From assembly GCA_000316135.1 (NCBI GenBank), contig JH993935.1:86461-150460 (forward strand): a stretch of DNA of 64,000 bases, read 5' to 3'. The notes under the pieces are model-generated. The model searched no databases. It saw nothing but the letters and a program-made list of their open reading frames with translations, and was not told the origin of the DNA. The stretch comes from Trachipleistophora hominis (taxonomy: Eukaryota; Microsporidia; Pleistophoridae). Both the position numbers and the translations under genes were made by a program. Shown in pieces: positions 30,695 through 41,710 of this stretch (position 1 is its first letter; every line of letters begins with the position of its first letter).

Positions 30695-30894
30695 ATGGTG
30701 ATAGGAAAAACATCACAAAGGACTCAAGAAAAACGGCTAGTGCTGACCCCGATAAAGTAGTAAAATGTTAAAATACGTAAGACATGGTGTAACTATTAAT
30801 AAAAATAAAGAAGTACTTGTACAAAGAAAGACTTTCACTCATAACAGGAGATTTACTTTTTCATTAAATCCGCTGCTACATAGAACGACATACT

Positions 30895-32106
30895 TCATAG
30901 AACATTTATCCTGCATCCAGTCGTGAATTCATTTTTCCTAAGCACGAATACTTTCAGTGTGTCGGGTATGTCAAATGATATGTTATTCGGAGGATTCCTT
31001 ATGTATACTTTCGTCAAATTACCCGGTAAGATAATATTTTTTTTCATAGGAGAACTGTCAGATTGCGAATTTATATCCTTTTCACCGAAAAAATTGCTAT
31101 CAAGATTGCTTTCAGTCTTTTCGAATTCTATGATAAGTTTTTTTACCCAATTCGAACAGATAAATCCACATTTTAAAATATTGATAACCGCTTCTACTGT
31201 ATTATTGCGAAGATTATCACAAGCAGAGCACGTGTCAGGTTTGAAATCTTTTGTTGGACTGATTTTCACCACCAGATCAGTGTTCCTTGGCAAGGTATCG
31301 CGGTATAGAAGATACAAATGTTCGTGATTCTTCATTAAAAAATTTTTATCTGTTTTAAGAAAATGTGGTACAAATAGCTCACCTATATTCGTTAGATTGG
31401 TATACACAGGCAACCGATTTTCCATGTCTTCGGTTTCTGAGAACAAAGCCACATTGCCAGACTTATCCTTTACATAAAAGTATATTACACTTTGGATCTT
31501 TCTTATCAAATCACTATAATGTAAATCGAAAATCAGTGATGAACTTTCACGACTTCTCTTTACATTGGAATATTTATCGCAATAGACTTTCCTGATACGA
31601 TCCTCAAAATGTTGATAATCATTCATTAATTTTTGACATATCAATTGCAAAATTAGTGAGTTATCATCCAAAAACGGCATAAGGTGTTCCATAAACTCAA
31701 CTATTTCTGAGTCTGTAAGGTCAATATCATTATTTTCGGATAATTTTGTAGTTTTCATGTACAGAGATTTGGTCACAGGAACATCAAGTCTCATATACTT
31801 TTGCGTTTTGGATTCGAAAACACACGAATTGCCATTTTCATCACTTGTTTGTTCGTTTGTCTGGGGTGTTGACGTCGTACAACTATTTTCATCCTTTTGG
31901 AAAATACCTAACGGATCATCTGATGTATCATATTCCTCAGCCTTAAATTTATGCCCAGATGCGATTTTTGATTCAAAAATATCCTTAACAACGCTGCTTA
32001 GATGTGTCTCCTTAAGGTTATCGCAAATTAAGCTCTCGCATGCATTTCCGGAAGTTTCGTTTTTGAAACATAGAATCCATCTTGCTAACAAGTCTGGTAC
32101 ATTCAT
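30895..32106 (-). CDS. Paralogue of the LRR-like secreted protein, shorter
   Basis: 403 residues. It aligns by eye with the 950-residue protein at 9278-12130: DNLKETHLS against DNLQHTNMS, AEEYD against IEEFD, VPVTKSLYMK against VPFSKTLYQK, and LDDNSLILQL against LDDNTNLLYN. It lacks most of the C-terminal repeats, ending soon after one LRR-like stretch (NLTKVYIRNPPNNISFDIP). The N-terminus (LLARWILCF) is a weaker hydrophobic segment than the paralogue's signal peptide; the frame is open about 40 codons upstream but has no earlier ATG. No CCC motif. Function unknown. Confidence 0.75.
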   Translation of the reverse strand: MNVPDLLARWILCFKNETSGNACESLICDNLKETHLSSVVKDIFESKIASGHKFKAEEYDTSDDPLGIFQKDENSCTTSTPQTNEQTSDENGNSCVFESKTQKYMRLDVPVTKSLYMKTTKLSENNDIDLTDSEIVEFMEHLMPFLDDNSLILQLICQKLMNDYQHFEDRIRKVYCDKYSNVKRSRESSSLIFDLHYSDLIRKIQSVIYFYVKDKSGNVALFSETEDMENRLPVYTNLTNIGELFVPHFLKTDKNFLMKNHEHLYLLYRDTLPRNTDLVVKISPTKDFKPDTCSACDNLRNNTVEAVINILKCGFICSNWVKKLIIEFEKTESNLDSNFFGEKDINSQSDSSPMKKNIILPGNLTKVYIRNPPNNISFDIPDTLKVFVLRKNEFTTGCRINVL

Positions 32107-33995
32107 GGTATGGTTTACACTCTTGCTTTTATACTTTTTTATTAATATACCAGTTAATTTATGTATGACACTTTTAATCGATTAATATTGATTATAATTT
32201 GGTTCTATCGGGTATATCATAAGTGCCAAAATTGTTACCTTTAATGTCAATATTAAATAAAATATCTTTTCAAAAAAAAATTAAGTATTCAATACTACTC
32301 AAAAGCTTAGACTAAAACTTACACTCCTGTTAAATAGAACAGCACTGCAATTTGACAGGTGGAATCAAAAAATATGTAGAAAAGTTACTACTATTCTATT
32401 TGTTTTTATATTAGAGTTTATTATTACTAAAGCTTAAAATTTTATGGTAATATTGCAAAAATTAATCACTGAATTCCACAACATATAATCACATACAAAT
32501 TATCAGTGATACGATCGTTGTGAAAAAAAAAACTCTCAAATGTTTGTTAATTTACAAGATTAATTATTGTTACGTTTCGATTTACATCATAAATAAATAC
32601 GATCTCCAAATCATGTACCAAGTATATATTAAAGAGAAATGTAACTGTTTGTAACGTATTAATATACTTACTCATATAAATATGATTTTTAATTAACTTC
32701 AAACATTCAAATCTGTCAAATTGGGACTTTTTTTGGTCGACAGGTATGCTTTAATGGTAGATATTATAAATATTATTTTATACAATGTTCTAACAAAGGT
32801 CTTTTGTTATAAATACGGATTCTATTTCTGTTACGTTGCGTACTTAGGTTACTTTAAAATAATTAATTCATCTAACAAATGATCCTCTCGCCCAATGGTT
32901 AAAGTTTAGTGTTCTAAGGAACACAGATTGTAACATTATACATTGTATAGATTGACAGTTACCATGATACTTTCAAAAATCATTACAGGAAATAATGGTC
33001 TATTATATTAAACAAAATAATACCAAAAAGTGAAAAAATTAATAAAATAGGAGCCATATGAAGCGATACAAAAAATTGTATAGATAGTAGTTATTTTGTA
33101 TTCTATATAAATTAAAAAAATCTGGTGTATAGCATTAGTAGCACTTTTTAACCGAAAAGAGCATAATAACTTCTGGCAAACGATCGATTTAATTTCGTAA
33201 TCTAGCTCTTGATAGTTCAGAGTATGAGATTTGACTTGATTTATTAAAGAAATATATGATTTTGCATTTTAGGAATAACTGGGATAATATACTTGAGATG
33301 ATTTATTTATCCTAGAAACAGTTAATGTTCATAAAAAAGAAAGTTCGCTGTTGTAAAATCTATAACCGAAACATTATGTTTTAACAAATATTATTCCTTA
33401 TTAACATATTATTAAGACAAGCCACAATTAAAAATATACTTGTAATTATACTAAAAAAGGGAATAACTAAGTAAAATGATAGTATTGAAAGAAATATAAG
33501 CCGTTCAGAAAATAAAATTTTTGTTATAAGTATGAGTTTAAATGTAATATTTACAGTATTTGCAATAAAACTACATCTCTAAGAGGTATTCGGGTATTTA
33601 TTACATTAAATATGTATATAAATTCGTATAACCGCATTATCATTCTATAATGTTATAGTCGAATAGCTGCTTCATAACAAATAAGTGAAAACAATTGAAA
33701 TACTCTATTATTTTAATGATGTTATAATCCTATTTCAGTGTAAAACAAATAAAATAGAACGTTAGCAATCGTCTATTTTTTCAATATAATATAAATTTAG
33801 TCTATAAATTATGTCGCAGACAAACAGCGTAATAAGTTCAAAAGTAATTCATCCTGAATTGGATTTCTGATAGAATGTACGAGGTAAAAACATTTTTTTA
33901 TTTTTGATTTTCTCTACCTAAAAGGCTCATGTGCTGTCGAACGATAATAAGGAAGTTTTCAAATAAATTTGTTTGGTTTTGGACACTTTGATTAA
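32107..33995. other. Long intergenic region, nothing recognised
   Basis: About 1.9 kb, extremely AT-rich. A GCCCAATGGTTAAAG stretch near 32891 recalls a tRNA D-arm but no T-arm follows. Confidence 0.5.
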
Positions 33996-34701
33996 ATGAT
34001 ATTGCCATTTTTTTGGCTGTAATTCTATTTTTACTGTTTTCGATTTTGAGAAAACTTTGTGGTTCAGTCGACAAGAAGTGCAGGTGTGTAAGTTTTGGGT
34101 TTTTTATCACAATAAAAAGTGAGATACGAGAACAAGATCACAATATAAATGGTATTATGTCCATTGCTGAAAAACTCCTCAATACAGCAAAAATAATCTT
34201 AAAACGATCAGAGATAAACTATATTTTTTATTTTCAATCGTATGTTAATTAACGTTGAAAAACAACGTCAGTCCTATTTATTTTTGTAATGCTCATGATT
34301 CTATAAGGATGATAAGATATCCAGTAATGGCATATTGTTAGAAAAACAGGTTCTCGTCAGTGAAGTATGGAAACAATCCGTTCAAAAATTATCTAGCATA
34401 ACATTAAGAATTGTTACGGAAATTAACAAACCTGCTCTTGTGGTATTCTTTTCTCTTACTAGGGAACACGTTACTGATGTCATTAAAAACAGTGCTCAAC
34501 TTACAAATACCATGTATTTAATGCTTTACTTCAGCGGGCTCCTCTTTATTCGATTTTTATCCTTTACCGGTAGTGTTAAGAGACGATGTTGCAGTAAAAT
34601 TTGACCTAGTGTTTGAACAGGTTCCTGAAAACAGCGACTTGATTGATATTATGGTTGTTAGTGTCATTTTAAATTTATATGTTATGACATATAATAGATA
34701 A
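33996..34701 (+). pseudogene. Decayed secreted-protein gene
   Basis: No single frame spans this region, but protein-like segments succeed each other in different frames. An ATG at 33996 would open a signal peptide (PFFLAVILFLLFSIL) if the T7 run at about 34008-34014 had one more T. The second frame then continues with GIMSIAEKLLNTAKIIL to a stop at 34252. A third piece from about 34299 holds LEKQVLVSEVWKQSVQKLSS and LTREHVTDVIKNSAQLT. After a shift near 34552-34565 the last piece reads PLPVVLRDDVAVKFDLVFEQ and stops at 34699-34701. At least three shifts make decay more likely than sequencing error alone. No family recognised and no CCC motif upstream. Confidence 0.5.
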
Positions 34702-35310
34702 ATCCAGTATTAGTATTATATTTACGATCTTGCCAATCAAAAAGAAACAGAAGCAGATTTATGAAACGCCTATTTCGGGAAAGAATACTGTTTAATAGTT
34801 GATTGAATGTTTTACTCTTAACGGTATTTAATATAAAAATACATACTTTTATTTCTGTGGCTAACGATGCTTATTAAAAAACTTGAAACAAAGAAACGAG
34901 CTATTTAAAATTATTTACCAATCGACTACTATTGAAAGGAAACTTGACAACTTGTAATGCCAGTCCGAATTCAATAATGGTGGATAAGATGAATTGGTAA
35001 ATGGATGTGTTGTGATCGACTAAGGGGACTTATTGTAGGAATTTTCGGTGTTGCAGTCTCGATTGACTCATCTGCTCCAAGTTATTGCCATAATGGTTAT
35101 AATTGAAGTTTAAATTTGTCTTTTTCGATCATAATTAGTTCTTTTATCTGTTCTGTTGAAAATAACTGATTGAGAGTTATAGCTTTTCATTTTTTAGTAT
35201 TAGCTCATACTGAAGTATAATAAGCATTTTGATGGCCCTATTTATACCACGAAACGCTATTTTTACATAGAAAAATTTGTTTGTATCAATTAACTGTATT
35301 TATTTGATAA
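34702..35310. other. Intergenic region, nothing recognised
   Basis: AT-rich DNA after the decayed gene, up to the target duplication of the next repeat. Confidence 0.5.
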
Positions 35311-35444
35311 AATAAATTTTACTCCATGAACCAAAGGCCGGTGGCCATGGTTGGTCCCAGCGGACCAGAAGGGTGTGTTTAGTTAAATGATATGTTATAA
35401 GGTGATAATTAAACTAACATTTTATAAAAAAAATAAATTTTACT
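35311..35444 (+). mobile_element. SINE-like element with perfect 13-bp target duplication
   Basis: Element 35324-35431: CCATGAACCAAAGGCC head, GGTGGCCATGG, a GGTCC-CAGC-GGACC hairpin, GATAATTAAACTAAC, and an ATTTTATAAAAAAA end. It is flanked by identical direct repeats AATAAATTTTACT at 35311-35323 and 35432-35444. The target duplication plus an A-rich 3' end is the signature of a retroposed short element. Confidence 0.85.
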
Positions 35445-36675
35445 TGCTTCTGTAATTAATATAAAGAAACGTTGTTACATTTTTATAGTCTTGTAATGTA
35501 AGTACAAAGTAATAAAGAACGCACAAATTAACATTTGTCATTACAGACACTGTTGAATCAACAACTAATAAATTTTTGACTCAACATATTCTGTCTATTC
35601 GCCATTTTGAGTCAACTTTTTTTATTTCCTTGACAGTATCAGCTTTTATGCAATGAATGGATTATATAATACCTAATAAACCCTACCTATTTCACTTACA
35701 CCTCAATTAATGTAGGTATATTGTATGTTTTCTATTTATCTACTGTCTGCATGTTTTAGACCCGTTTAAATTTTGTTATCTAGGCCTGCAATAACTGAAA
35801 TGTTCCGTATGAAAAACTCAAACTATAGAAGCGGAAACGATAATGCATTTTAATCCTCTATTTTGGTTATATCATGTCTCTAATACGCTATAAAGATATG
35901 AAATTTTGATTTAATTGTCGATACCGTATTCAGTTATTAAAAAACTAAATTAAATTACTTCTTGATAATAAATAAAATGAATTGTCATAACACATCCACA
36001 TAATTTCATGAGTACTAAACCACAAAATATATAAATCATTACCAATATTAGCAGAAAGACGCTCCAAATCGGATTGTCCAACTTATGGAAAAAAATTTTG
36101 CTCAGTTCTTCGACAATAAATAAGAAAAGAACACGTTTTTATCTAATTTTCACGTTCTGAAATTTACTATATAATCACTTACGGCCGATATTTGCAACAA
36201 ATATATTATCGATCAGCAAGTCATTTGTAAACTCCCTAAAATGAAATCATGTAGAAAAATTTGACGGAAAGAAAAATTGGAGCTATTCGAGAGTTGTTTA
36301 TTAAGGTGGCGCCAATTTAACTTTCATATTATAAATAGACCGGTGTAATTAATTACATTTGTAAATATATTGCAAGACAGGATAGAACTTAAACGCTTAT
36401 TTTTTGATTAGTAGTGCTTTGTTTATTTTCAATATACACCTTTTGTGGTCTTATGGGGCTTACCATGGTCATCAACTTCAAATACTGATTAAATAAAAAT
36501 AATTAATTAGAACATACTTCAGTCGAACGTTGAGGAGAGTACATGTTATGCCACGTATTATTCCTCCTTGATAGTTCCATTCAAACATACGTTGTCATAA
36601 AATAACTCTTTAAGTGCCTAATAAACAATAAGGTGTTCATAATATTTAAAATGGTGAAATAGTGCTATACCACAA
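35445..36675. other. Intergenic region with a degraded repeat
   Basis: AT-rich DNA. A degraded minus-orientation SINE-like copy lies at about 36402-36483 (GGGGCTTACCATGGTCATCA is its clearest part). No supported gene. Confidence 0.5.
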
Positions 36676-36795
36676 TTTTTATTAAAATTCGGTTTAATTA
36701 TCTCCTTCATAAACACTACCTAATCAAACATGTTCTTCTAATCCGCTGGAACCGACCATAGCCACCGGCCTTTGATTTATGGTACTATACCATAA
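36663..36795 (-). mobile_element. SINE-like element with imperfect 13-bp target duplication
   Basis: Element 36676-36782, minus orientation: TTTTTATTAAAATTCGGTTT, ATCTCCTTCATAAACACTAC, TCTTCTAATCCGCTGG, CCACCGGCCTTTGATTTATG. Flanks are TGCTATACCACAA (36663-36675) and TACTATACCATAA (36783-36795), 11 of 13 identical. Confidence 0.8.
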
Positions 36796-37115
36796 TTACA
36801 CCGTTTGTCCTGATTTTCACTTATATTTGACCGTAAAAGTACTGCTAACAAATTAGGAATAAATAACTTAAACTAAAAACCAAGAAAGTCAAATAAACAC
36901 AATAAAATCATATTTTATCGAAGAAATTTATTACAGAAACCACATGTTTTAGAAGGTTTGTAATGTTCCAATAACGCTATTCTCATTATAATTCTAAAAT
37001 GATTAGCACGCGAATCTCAATATTCATGGAATTAAATAACAATAAATTTTAGGTCAAAAAAACGAAACAATCGTTCACAGAAGAATTTTTTATGATTGCT
37101 TTATTTATCATTTTT

Positions 37116-37616
37116 CTATCTGCACAATCTAACAAAGATCAAAATTAGCACCAAAAACAACGCAGTTGCGCCTAAAACCAGCCCAACAATCCATCCAGCT
37201 TTTGTGCCACCAGTAGATTTCATCTCTCTACTTAATTTGAACTTACCTGAGCTTTTATCGAATTGGAATGCTTCACTGTGGAAAATTTCGTTGTCCTCAC
37301 GTATTTGTATCGAATAAGTTTTTCCCTTTTGCATGAGGACATCATCATCCAGGGGAACGTGCAACCTATTCCGTGTTTCTTCAAAGTCCGAGTCTATGTC
37401 CATAACCTTTACAATGGTGTAAGACTCATCATCATCTGGTGTTTCTGACCCCATTATACTTATTTGAGAAGGATTTACGTCTCGCTTAAAGAATAGTATA
37501 GCTTCGTAGCCGTCTGTTTTCCTACTCTTATCGAAAGCAATGTTCTGTATCGGATTGTCTTTTGGTTGCTCATCGCTTTCACAGAGTATGAGTGGTAAAA
37601 AATGAATAAAAAACAT
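37116..37616 (-). CDS. Small type I membrane protein, paralogue A
   Basis: 166 residues: a short signal peptide (MFFIHFLPLILC), an acidic ectodomain of about 120 residues, one C-terminal TM helix (about 140-162, GWIVGLVLGATALFLVLILI) and a tiny basic tail (RLCR). It shares architecture and several positions with the divergent neighbour at 38251-38802: YEAILFFKRD against DEAILYINKR, RLHVPL against FEVSLP, and HSEAFQF against YTERYYF. The 630-bp gap between their starts holds no CCC motif near either ATG. Function unknown; a surface or secretory-pathway membrane location is inferred from topology. Confidence 0.8.
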   Translation of the reverse strand: MFFIHFLPLILCESDEQPKDNPIQNIAFDKSRKTDGYEAILFFKRDVNPSQISIMGSETPDDDESYTIVKVMDIDSDFEETRNRLHVPLDDDVLMQKGKTYSIQIREDNEIFHSEAFQFDKSSGKFKLSREMKSTGGTKAGWIVGLVLGATALFLVLILIFVRLCR

Positions 37617-38250
37617 TGTTTGCGTAATGATTTTTACTTTTAAATCTTACTTATCACTCATTTATCTGGCAATATAATTACCATCTATCATTTCATAAAG
37701 ATCAATCGTATTTTATTAAATGCGCAATAAAAACAAGAACTTGGTTCTACGTGTTACATGTTGACTGGTTTCCGTGAACTCTCTGGTTTGATTAGTTTTG
37801 TTTCTCTCATTGTTATTTCCTTATCTGCCAGCTTTTTGACGCATTTTTAACATTTAAGTCATTTCGTATGCCACAGAAACATAAAGCAAGGAATTTATCA
37901 ATTGCTGTCTATCCCTCAAAATGCTGAACAATAGTCTCAAATCTTAACAAACCAATACAAATTTGAACGTATAATGTCATAACATGCCATTCACTTATTA
38001 AAAATTTATTATATTACCTAATACAGATTAATCTGCCATTTCATGTAAACTTATTTACTTGGATTATAATTCCATTCTTGGATAGATATCACACACGTCC
38101 GTATTTTTTTAGTTTTTTGTGTTTTCATATATTTCTTGTTTCACATATCCTTCAACATTAATTAACAGCATTGTTTACGTCACTAACAACTGATATGATC
38201 AGACCAGATTTAAGTGCTGAATTTATTTAAACATTTATTTACATATTGGT
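37617..38250. other. Intergenic region shared by divergent paralogues
   Basis: AT-rich, no ORF; presumably carries both promoters. No CCC motif adjacent to either ATG. Confidence 0.5.
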
Positions 38251-38802
38251 ATGCTATCTCTTCTTTTATTACAGGTTTTACGATGTTCAGTAGAGATAAG
38301 ACAAATCGACAAGGATGAAGCGATTTTGTACATAAACAAAAGAATAGAGATACAACAGGTATATCTTGTCTATAACGTCGTTAAAAGAATGACAAATGCA
38401 ATAGAAAGGTATGAACTGGTAGATGACGTGCAAAGAGACCCGAACGATCCACAAGAAATATTCGAGGTGAGCTTGCCGAGAACCAAGCCGACTAACTACT
38501 ACTATGGGTTTGAAGTGGTAGATGTTGATGGCAATAGTTTCTATACGGAAAGGTACTATTTTGGCAACGACCGTGTTTTTTATAGCTCAAAAGCTCAGGT
38601 ACAGGCTGAGGAAGCAGCAGACATCGAGGAAATTGAAGAGGATGAATATAAAGGAAAAAGAGATAAATGGAGTGTATGGATGATTATCGGAATTGGATTG
38701 CTGCTTATTTTTGCATTTGCTACTGCTATCGTAGCTATCATATTTGTATACAAAAGAATTGTCACGTCAAAAGATAAATTGAGCGGTCAAACAACAAAAT
38801 AG
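38251..38802 (+). CDS. Small type I membrane protein, paralogue B
   Basis: 183 residues: a signal peptide (MLSLLLLQVLRC), an ectodomain of about 120 residues (DEAILYINKRIEIQQVYLVY, then YYYGFEVVDVDGNSFYTE), an acidic juxtamembrane stretch (EEAADIEEIEEDE), one TM helix (about 142-165, WMIIGIGLLLIFAFATAIVA) and a short basic tail (YKRIVTSKDKLSG). It pairs head-to-head with the shorter paralogue at 37116-37616. The beta-rich ectodomain between signal peptide and TM recalls p24/TMED or SRP-receptor/translocon-associated proteins in layout only; I could not match a family. Confidence 0.8.
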   Translation: MLSLLLLQVLRCSVEIRQIDKDEAILYINKRIEIQQVYLVYNVVKRMTNAIERYELVDDVQRDPNDPQEIFEVSLPRTKPTNYYYGFEVVDVDGNSFYTERYYFGNDRVFYSSKAQVQAEEAADIEEIEEDEYKGKRDKWSVWMIIGIGLLLIFAFATAIVAIIFVYKRIVTSKDKLSGQTTK

Positions 38803-39846
38803 AGTATTTTAGATGGTATTAGCTAAATCAATAAAAACATTTCATGTATAATTCAATAATTATTTTTTAATAAAATTATTATATTGCAGGAAAGTATATT
38901 CTGTTGAGCACACCAGTAATTTTTGAAATTAATATTAATAAGACAAACCACACAAAATATTAAACTACATTCAATTCGTAACTTCTAATTTTACACGATA
39001 TTTTGATAAGATCATTTTATTTCAAATTCAGTTTTTAATTAATTAGCTTTGTTGTGGAAAACAATTTATTTATTGTATAATGAGAAATTAGTAACTTTAT
39101 AAATCCTTTTTTCATATATTAACCGTTGTATATTATTGTTATCTAATAAGAACTTTATATTTAATTTTGATATGAGAAGGTAACAGTATCAACAGTTGTT
39201 GATACAATAACCGTTGTTTTGGAATATTGCTAGGCATTTATCTCAAATAATAAATGTTTTCATGTAATATTGATGTATCATGGCTTTTTTAAAAACTGTT
39301 TTCAATAGAAAAGTTTAATGGACAGTGTTGATTAAACGAACTTTCAATTTAAAAAAAAAGAAGCTTAACGGGCACATTTGGTTTTATAAACAATGGTACG
39401 AAAAACACGTCCTAAGAATTATTGGTGTACTCATTCATAAATAAAACGAATATTATCTTTTCTATTCTTGTGATTTTTAATGAACTATAAATAGTAAAAT
39501 GCTATCTTTCACTGTAAGGATATGTTTAAAACAATTAATATTTACCATAATACACGCAATATTGCACTAAATAATAGAGCTAATTAATTTTATTGATCGG
39601 ATTGATTGGTTTGGCTTTAAACATTTTTAAAACATGTTCTATATATTCTGCAATTTGGTGTATAGCGCTCGTTTTATTGTTGTATTTTTGAAACTCGTTA
39701 TTTTACTTGAACTGATAGGAACGTATTTTAGATTCTCCTCCTTTAAGGATGAGTATTGCTTTTTTGTTCTTTTGACCAATAACGCTTTGCGTGCAAATGG
39801 CTTGGATCCAAAAAATTTTTAATTCCTGAATTACGCTATACCCCTT
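38803..39846. other. Intergenic region with a repeat tail
   Basis: A SINE-like 3' end (GTGTTGATTAAACGAACTTTC and an A-run) lies at about 39327-39362. A 62-codon frame at 39634-39822 has an ATG but no CCC and no resemblance; I do not call it. Confidence 0.5.
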
Positions 39847-40530
39847 ATGGGTAACATATTTTCAAAAAAGCTGTCGCTACGTGAACAGCTGTTCAATCTT
39901 GATGAACGAATAGAAAAGCGATCACAGAAGATATATTATCTCAGAAAGCAGAAATCGTATTATTCATTTGTAGTTGGAATAATATACTTGTTTCTTCTAC
40001 CGCTGAGCGCTGTATTTCTACATTTTTACGAATTTTCATTTCTATTTCTTGGGCTGCCCATTCTCTCTTTCGTCCTAATCCAAACCACCGTTTACCTCGT
40101 ATTTACTAAATTCATCGATTACAACGAAAATTTGCTAAAAAGGATGAAGAAAACGCAGCTTGAACAGATAGAACAGCTGAAAAGAGATGTAGACTACATA
40201 GAAACGCTGAAAATTGTGCAAAAATACGACAAGACAGCGAAGACAAAGAAACAATCTAGCGCCGAATCGGTAGTATCAACGCAAAGCCTGGCAGACAAGC
40301 TAACAAATATAATATTAGGGGATAATCCGCAGCAAATGTGTGCTCTTATATGTGAAAAGTGTTTCGCTCACAACGGGCTGGTCTTTCCCATCCAGTTTTT
40401 CAACAGAAAGTTTAAGTGTATCTCGTGTGGAACCTTGAACATCACAAAGTGTGAGGATGAGCTCTTGGAAAAGAAAGAAAATGATGTAGACAATAGTATT
40501 CCAGACGAATCTATGATCAACCAACCGTAA
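39847..40530 (+). CDS. LNP1: Lunapark ER-junction protein homologue
   Basis: 227 residues. Lunapark stabilises three-way junctions of tubular ER. All hallmarks are present: an N-terminal MGNIFSKK with Gly2 suited to N-myristoylation; an N-terminal coiled region; two closely spaced TM segments (about 41-61 and 64-87) forming a hairpin; a coiled coil (95-125, KKTQLEQIEQLKRDVDYIE); and the C-terminal lunapark zinc finger, where ALICEKCFAHNGL (166-178) matches the family's AL.C..C..HNGL and KCISCGTLN (190-198) supplies the second CxxC. Zinc ligands are Cys169, 172, 191 and 194. It is about half the length of animal lunapark, as usual for microsporidia. CCCC sits two bases before the ATG (CCCCTTATG). 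Confidence 0.92.
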   Translation: MGNIFSKKLSLREQLFNLDERIEKRSQKIYYLRKQKSYYSFVVGIIYLFLLPLSAVFLHFYEFSFLFLGLPILSFVLIQTTVYLVFTKFIDYNENLLKRMKKTQLEQIEQLKRDVDYIETLKIVQKYDKTAKTKKQSSAESVVSTQSLADKLTNIILGDNPQQMCALICEKCFAHNGLVFPIQFFNRKFKCISCGTLNITKCEDELLEKKENDVDNSIPDESMINQP

Positions 40531-41196
40531 AACCGTGTTTTAATAGTTAAATTTTTATTTTCATTTTTTGTAAATAATTTATCTATTATTTTGGCAAACG
40601 TTATGTATCATACCATAAATCTTGTTTTTTAAGCCGTGCCATCACAAAAAGGTAGCCTGAATTGTGTACGAGTTCTAAAGAGTGTGAAAGTAAGCAAATA
40701 ATTTTTTTAAAAAAATATCATCAAAGGCATTTTATAGGAGAAATACACCACGTAAATACATCATAATGATTCCTCTATATAATTTATTGCACAGAAATAA
40801 AAAACTTTACCTTTATCTTGTACTACTAATGATAGTATGGTTTGTTTTATGTGCCCGTGATGCATTTAATACGTAACAGCAGATTATTATACAACATTTA
40901 ATTTCTAATGGATTAGTTTAGTCAAGAACTTACCAATGAAAAGAACCGTTGCCCATAATTTTATACGTGCATGTGTTCCACTTTGTGCCATGAAACAAAG
41001 ACTGTATAGATTACATAATTTGTACTATTAAAATACGTAAAGTACGATAAATATGTATTAATAATTTTTATTATTTCTGTTAATACTATACAAAATAGCA
41101 ATCTCTATACTGTTTGTTAAGTTATCTTTATCGTTTAACTATTGTTTTATTATAACCAAATAATACGTGCTAAGCTAAAAATAACAAACTTAACAT
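40531..41196. other. Intergenic region, nothing recognised
   Basis: AT-rich; no supported gene or repeat. Confidence 0.5.
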
Positions 41197-41710
41197 TTAT
41201 TTATACGCAAGTAAATTATCCTTTCTATTATGAGCAATATTAATAATACGTAAGTAGTCGACAGGAACTGAAAATTCTACATTATCAATCACGTATGTTG
41301 TTACCGACGGAATAAAATGATGGTTAAGATAACTTGTATACCTAACCTGGATAGTGTACGAGAACGAGGAGTAGAAACGTACAAGAAGTATTTTTATCGG
41401 CAACAAATGAAAACAATAGATAAAATTAACGATAAGACTGTACTGTATGCTATAAAATAATACAAATAACTATGATATTCAACCAAAAATATAATATAAA
41501 CAGAGCAATAAACAAAATATATAGCAGTATATAATGAATAACAACGAAATGAATCAGAGAATTAATACGTATATGAATGAAAGAGGATATAAGAAGATGT
41601 TTAAAGGCACAGGATAAATTCTCCCTATTTAACCGCTTAAATAAGTCCGTTGCGTGCACAATGAGAAATACCTTAAACCCTAAACAAATGAATATAACAG
41701 GTGAAAACAT
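41197..41710 (-). pseudogene. Probable decayed secreted-protein gene
   Basis: An ATG at 41710 opens a signal-peptide-like start (PVIFICLGFKVFLIVHA) followed by TDLFKRLNRENLSCAFKHLL, then degenerates into hydrophobic noise and stops at 41450. Another frame is open from about 41560 to 41402 (VEYHSYLYYFIAYSTVL). A third, without ATG, covers 41406-41197 and looks like genuine protein (SVTTYVIDNVEFSVPVDYLR). The three pieces in series suggest one gene broken by at least two shifts. No family recognised; hydrophobic AT-rich frames are prone to chance, so confidence is limited. Confidence 0.35.

Noticed and set aside
32880..32950. tRNA-like stretch with GCCCAATGGTTAAAG
   Set aside because: No T-arm (GTTCRA) or closing acceptor stem could be found downstream.
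34008..34115. GTGTAAGT near 34084 as a 5' splice site
   Set aside because: Matches the microsporidian donor GTAAGT, but the reading frame is open through it and no acceptor restores the later broken frames.
35324..35431. Interpretation of the SINE-like repeat as solo LTRs or a MITE
   Set aside because: No TG...CA termini or terminal inverted repeats; the A-rich 3' end and 13-14 bp target duplications fit retroposition better.
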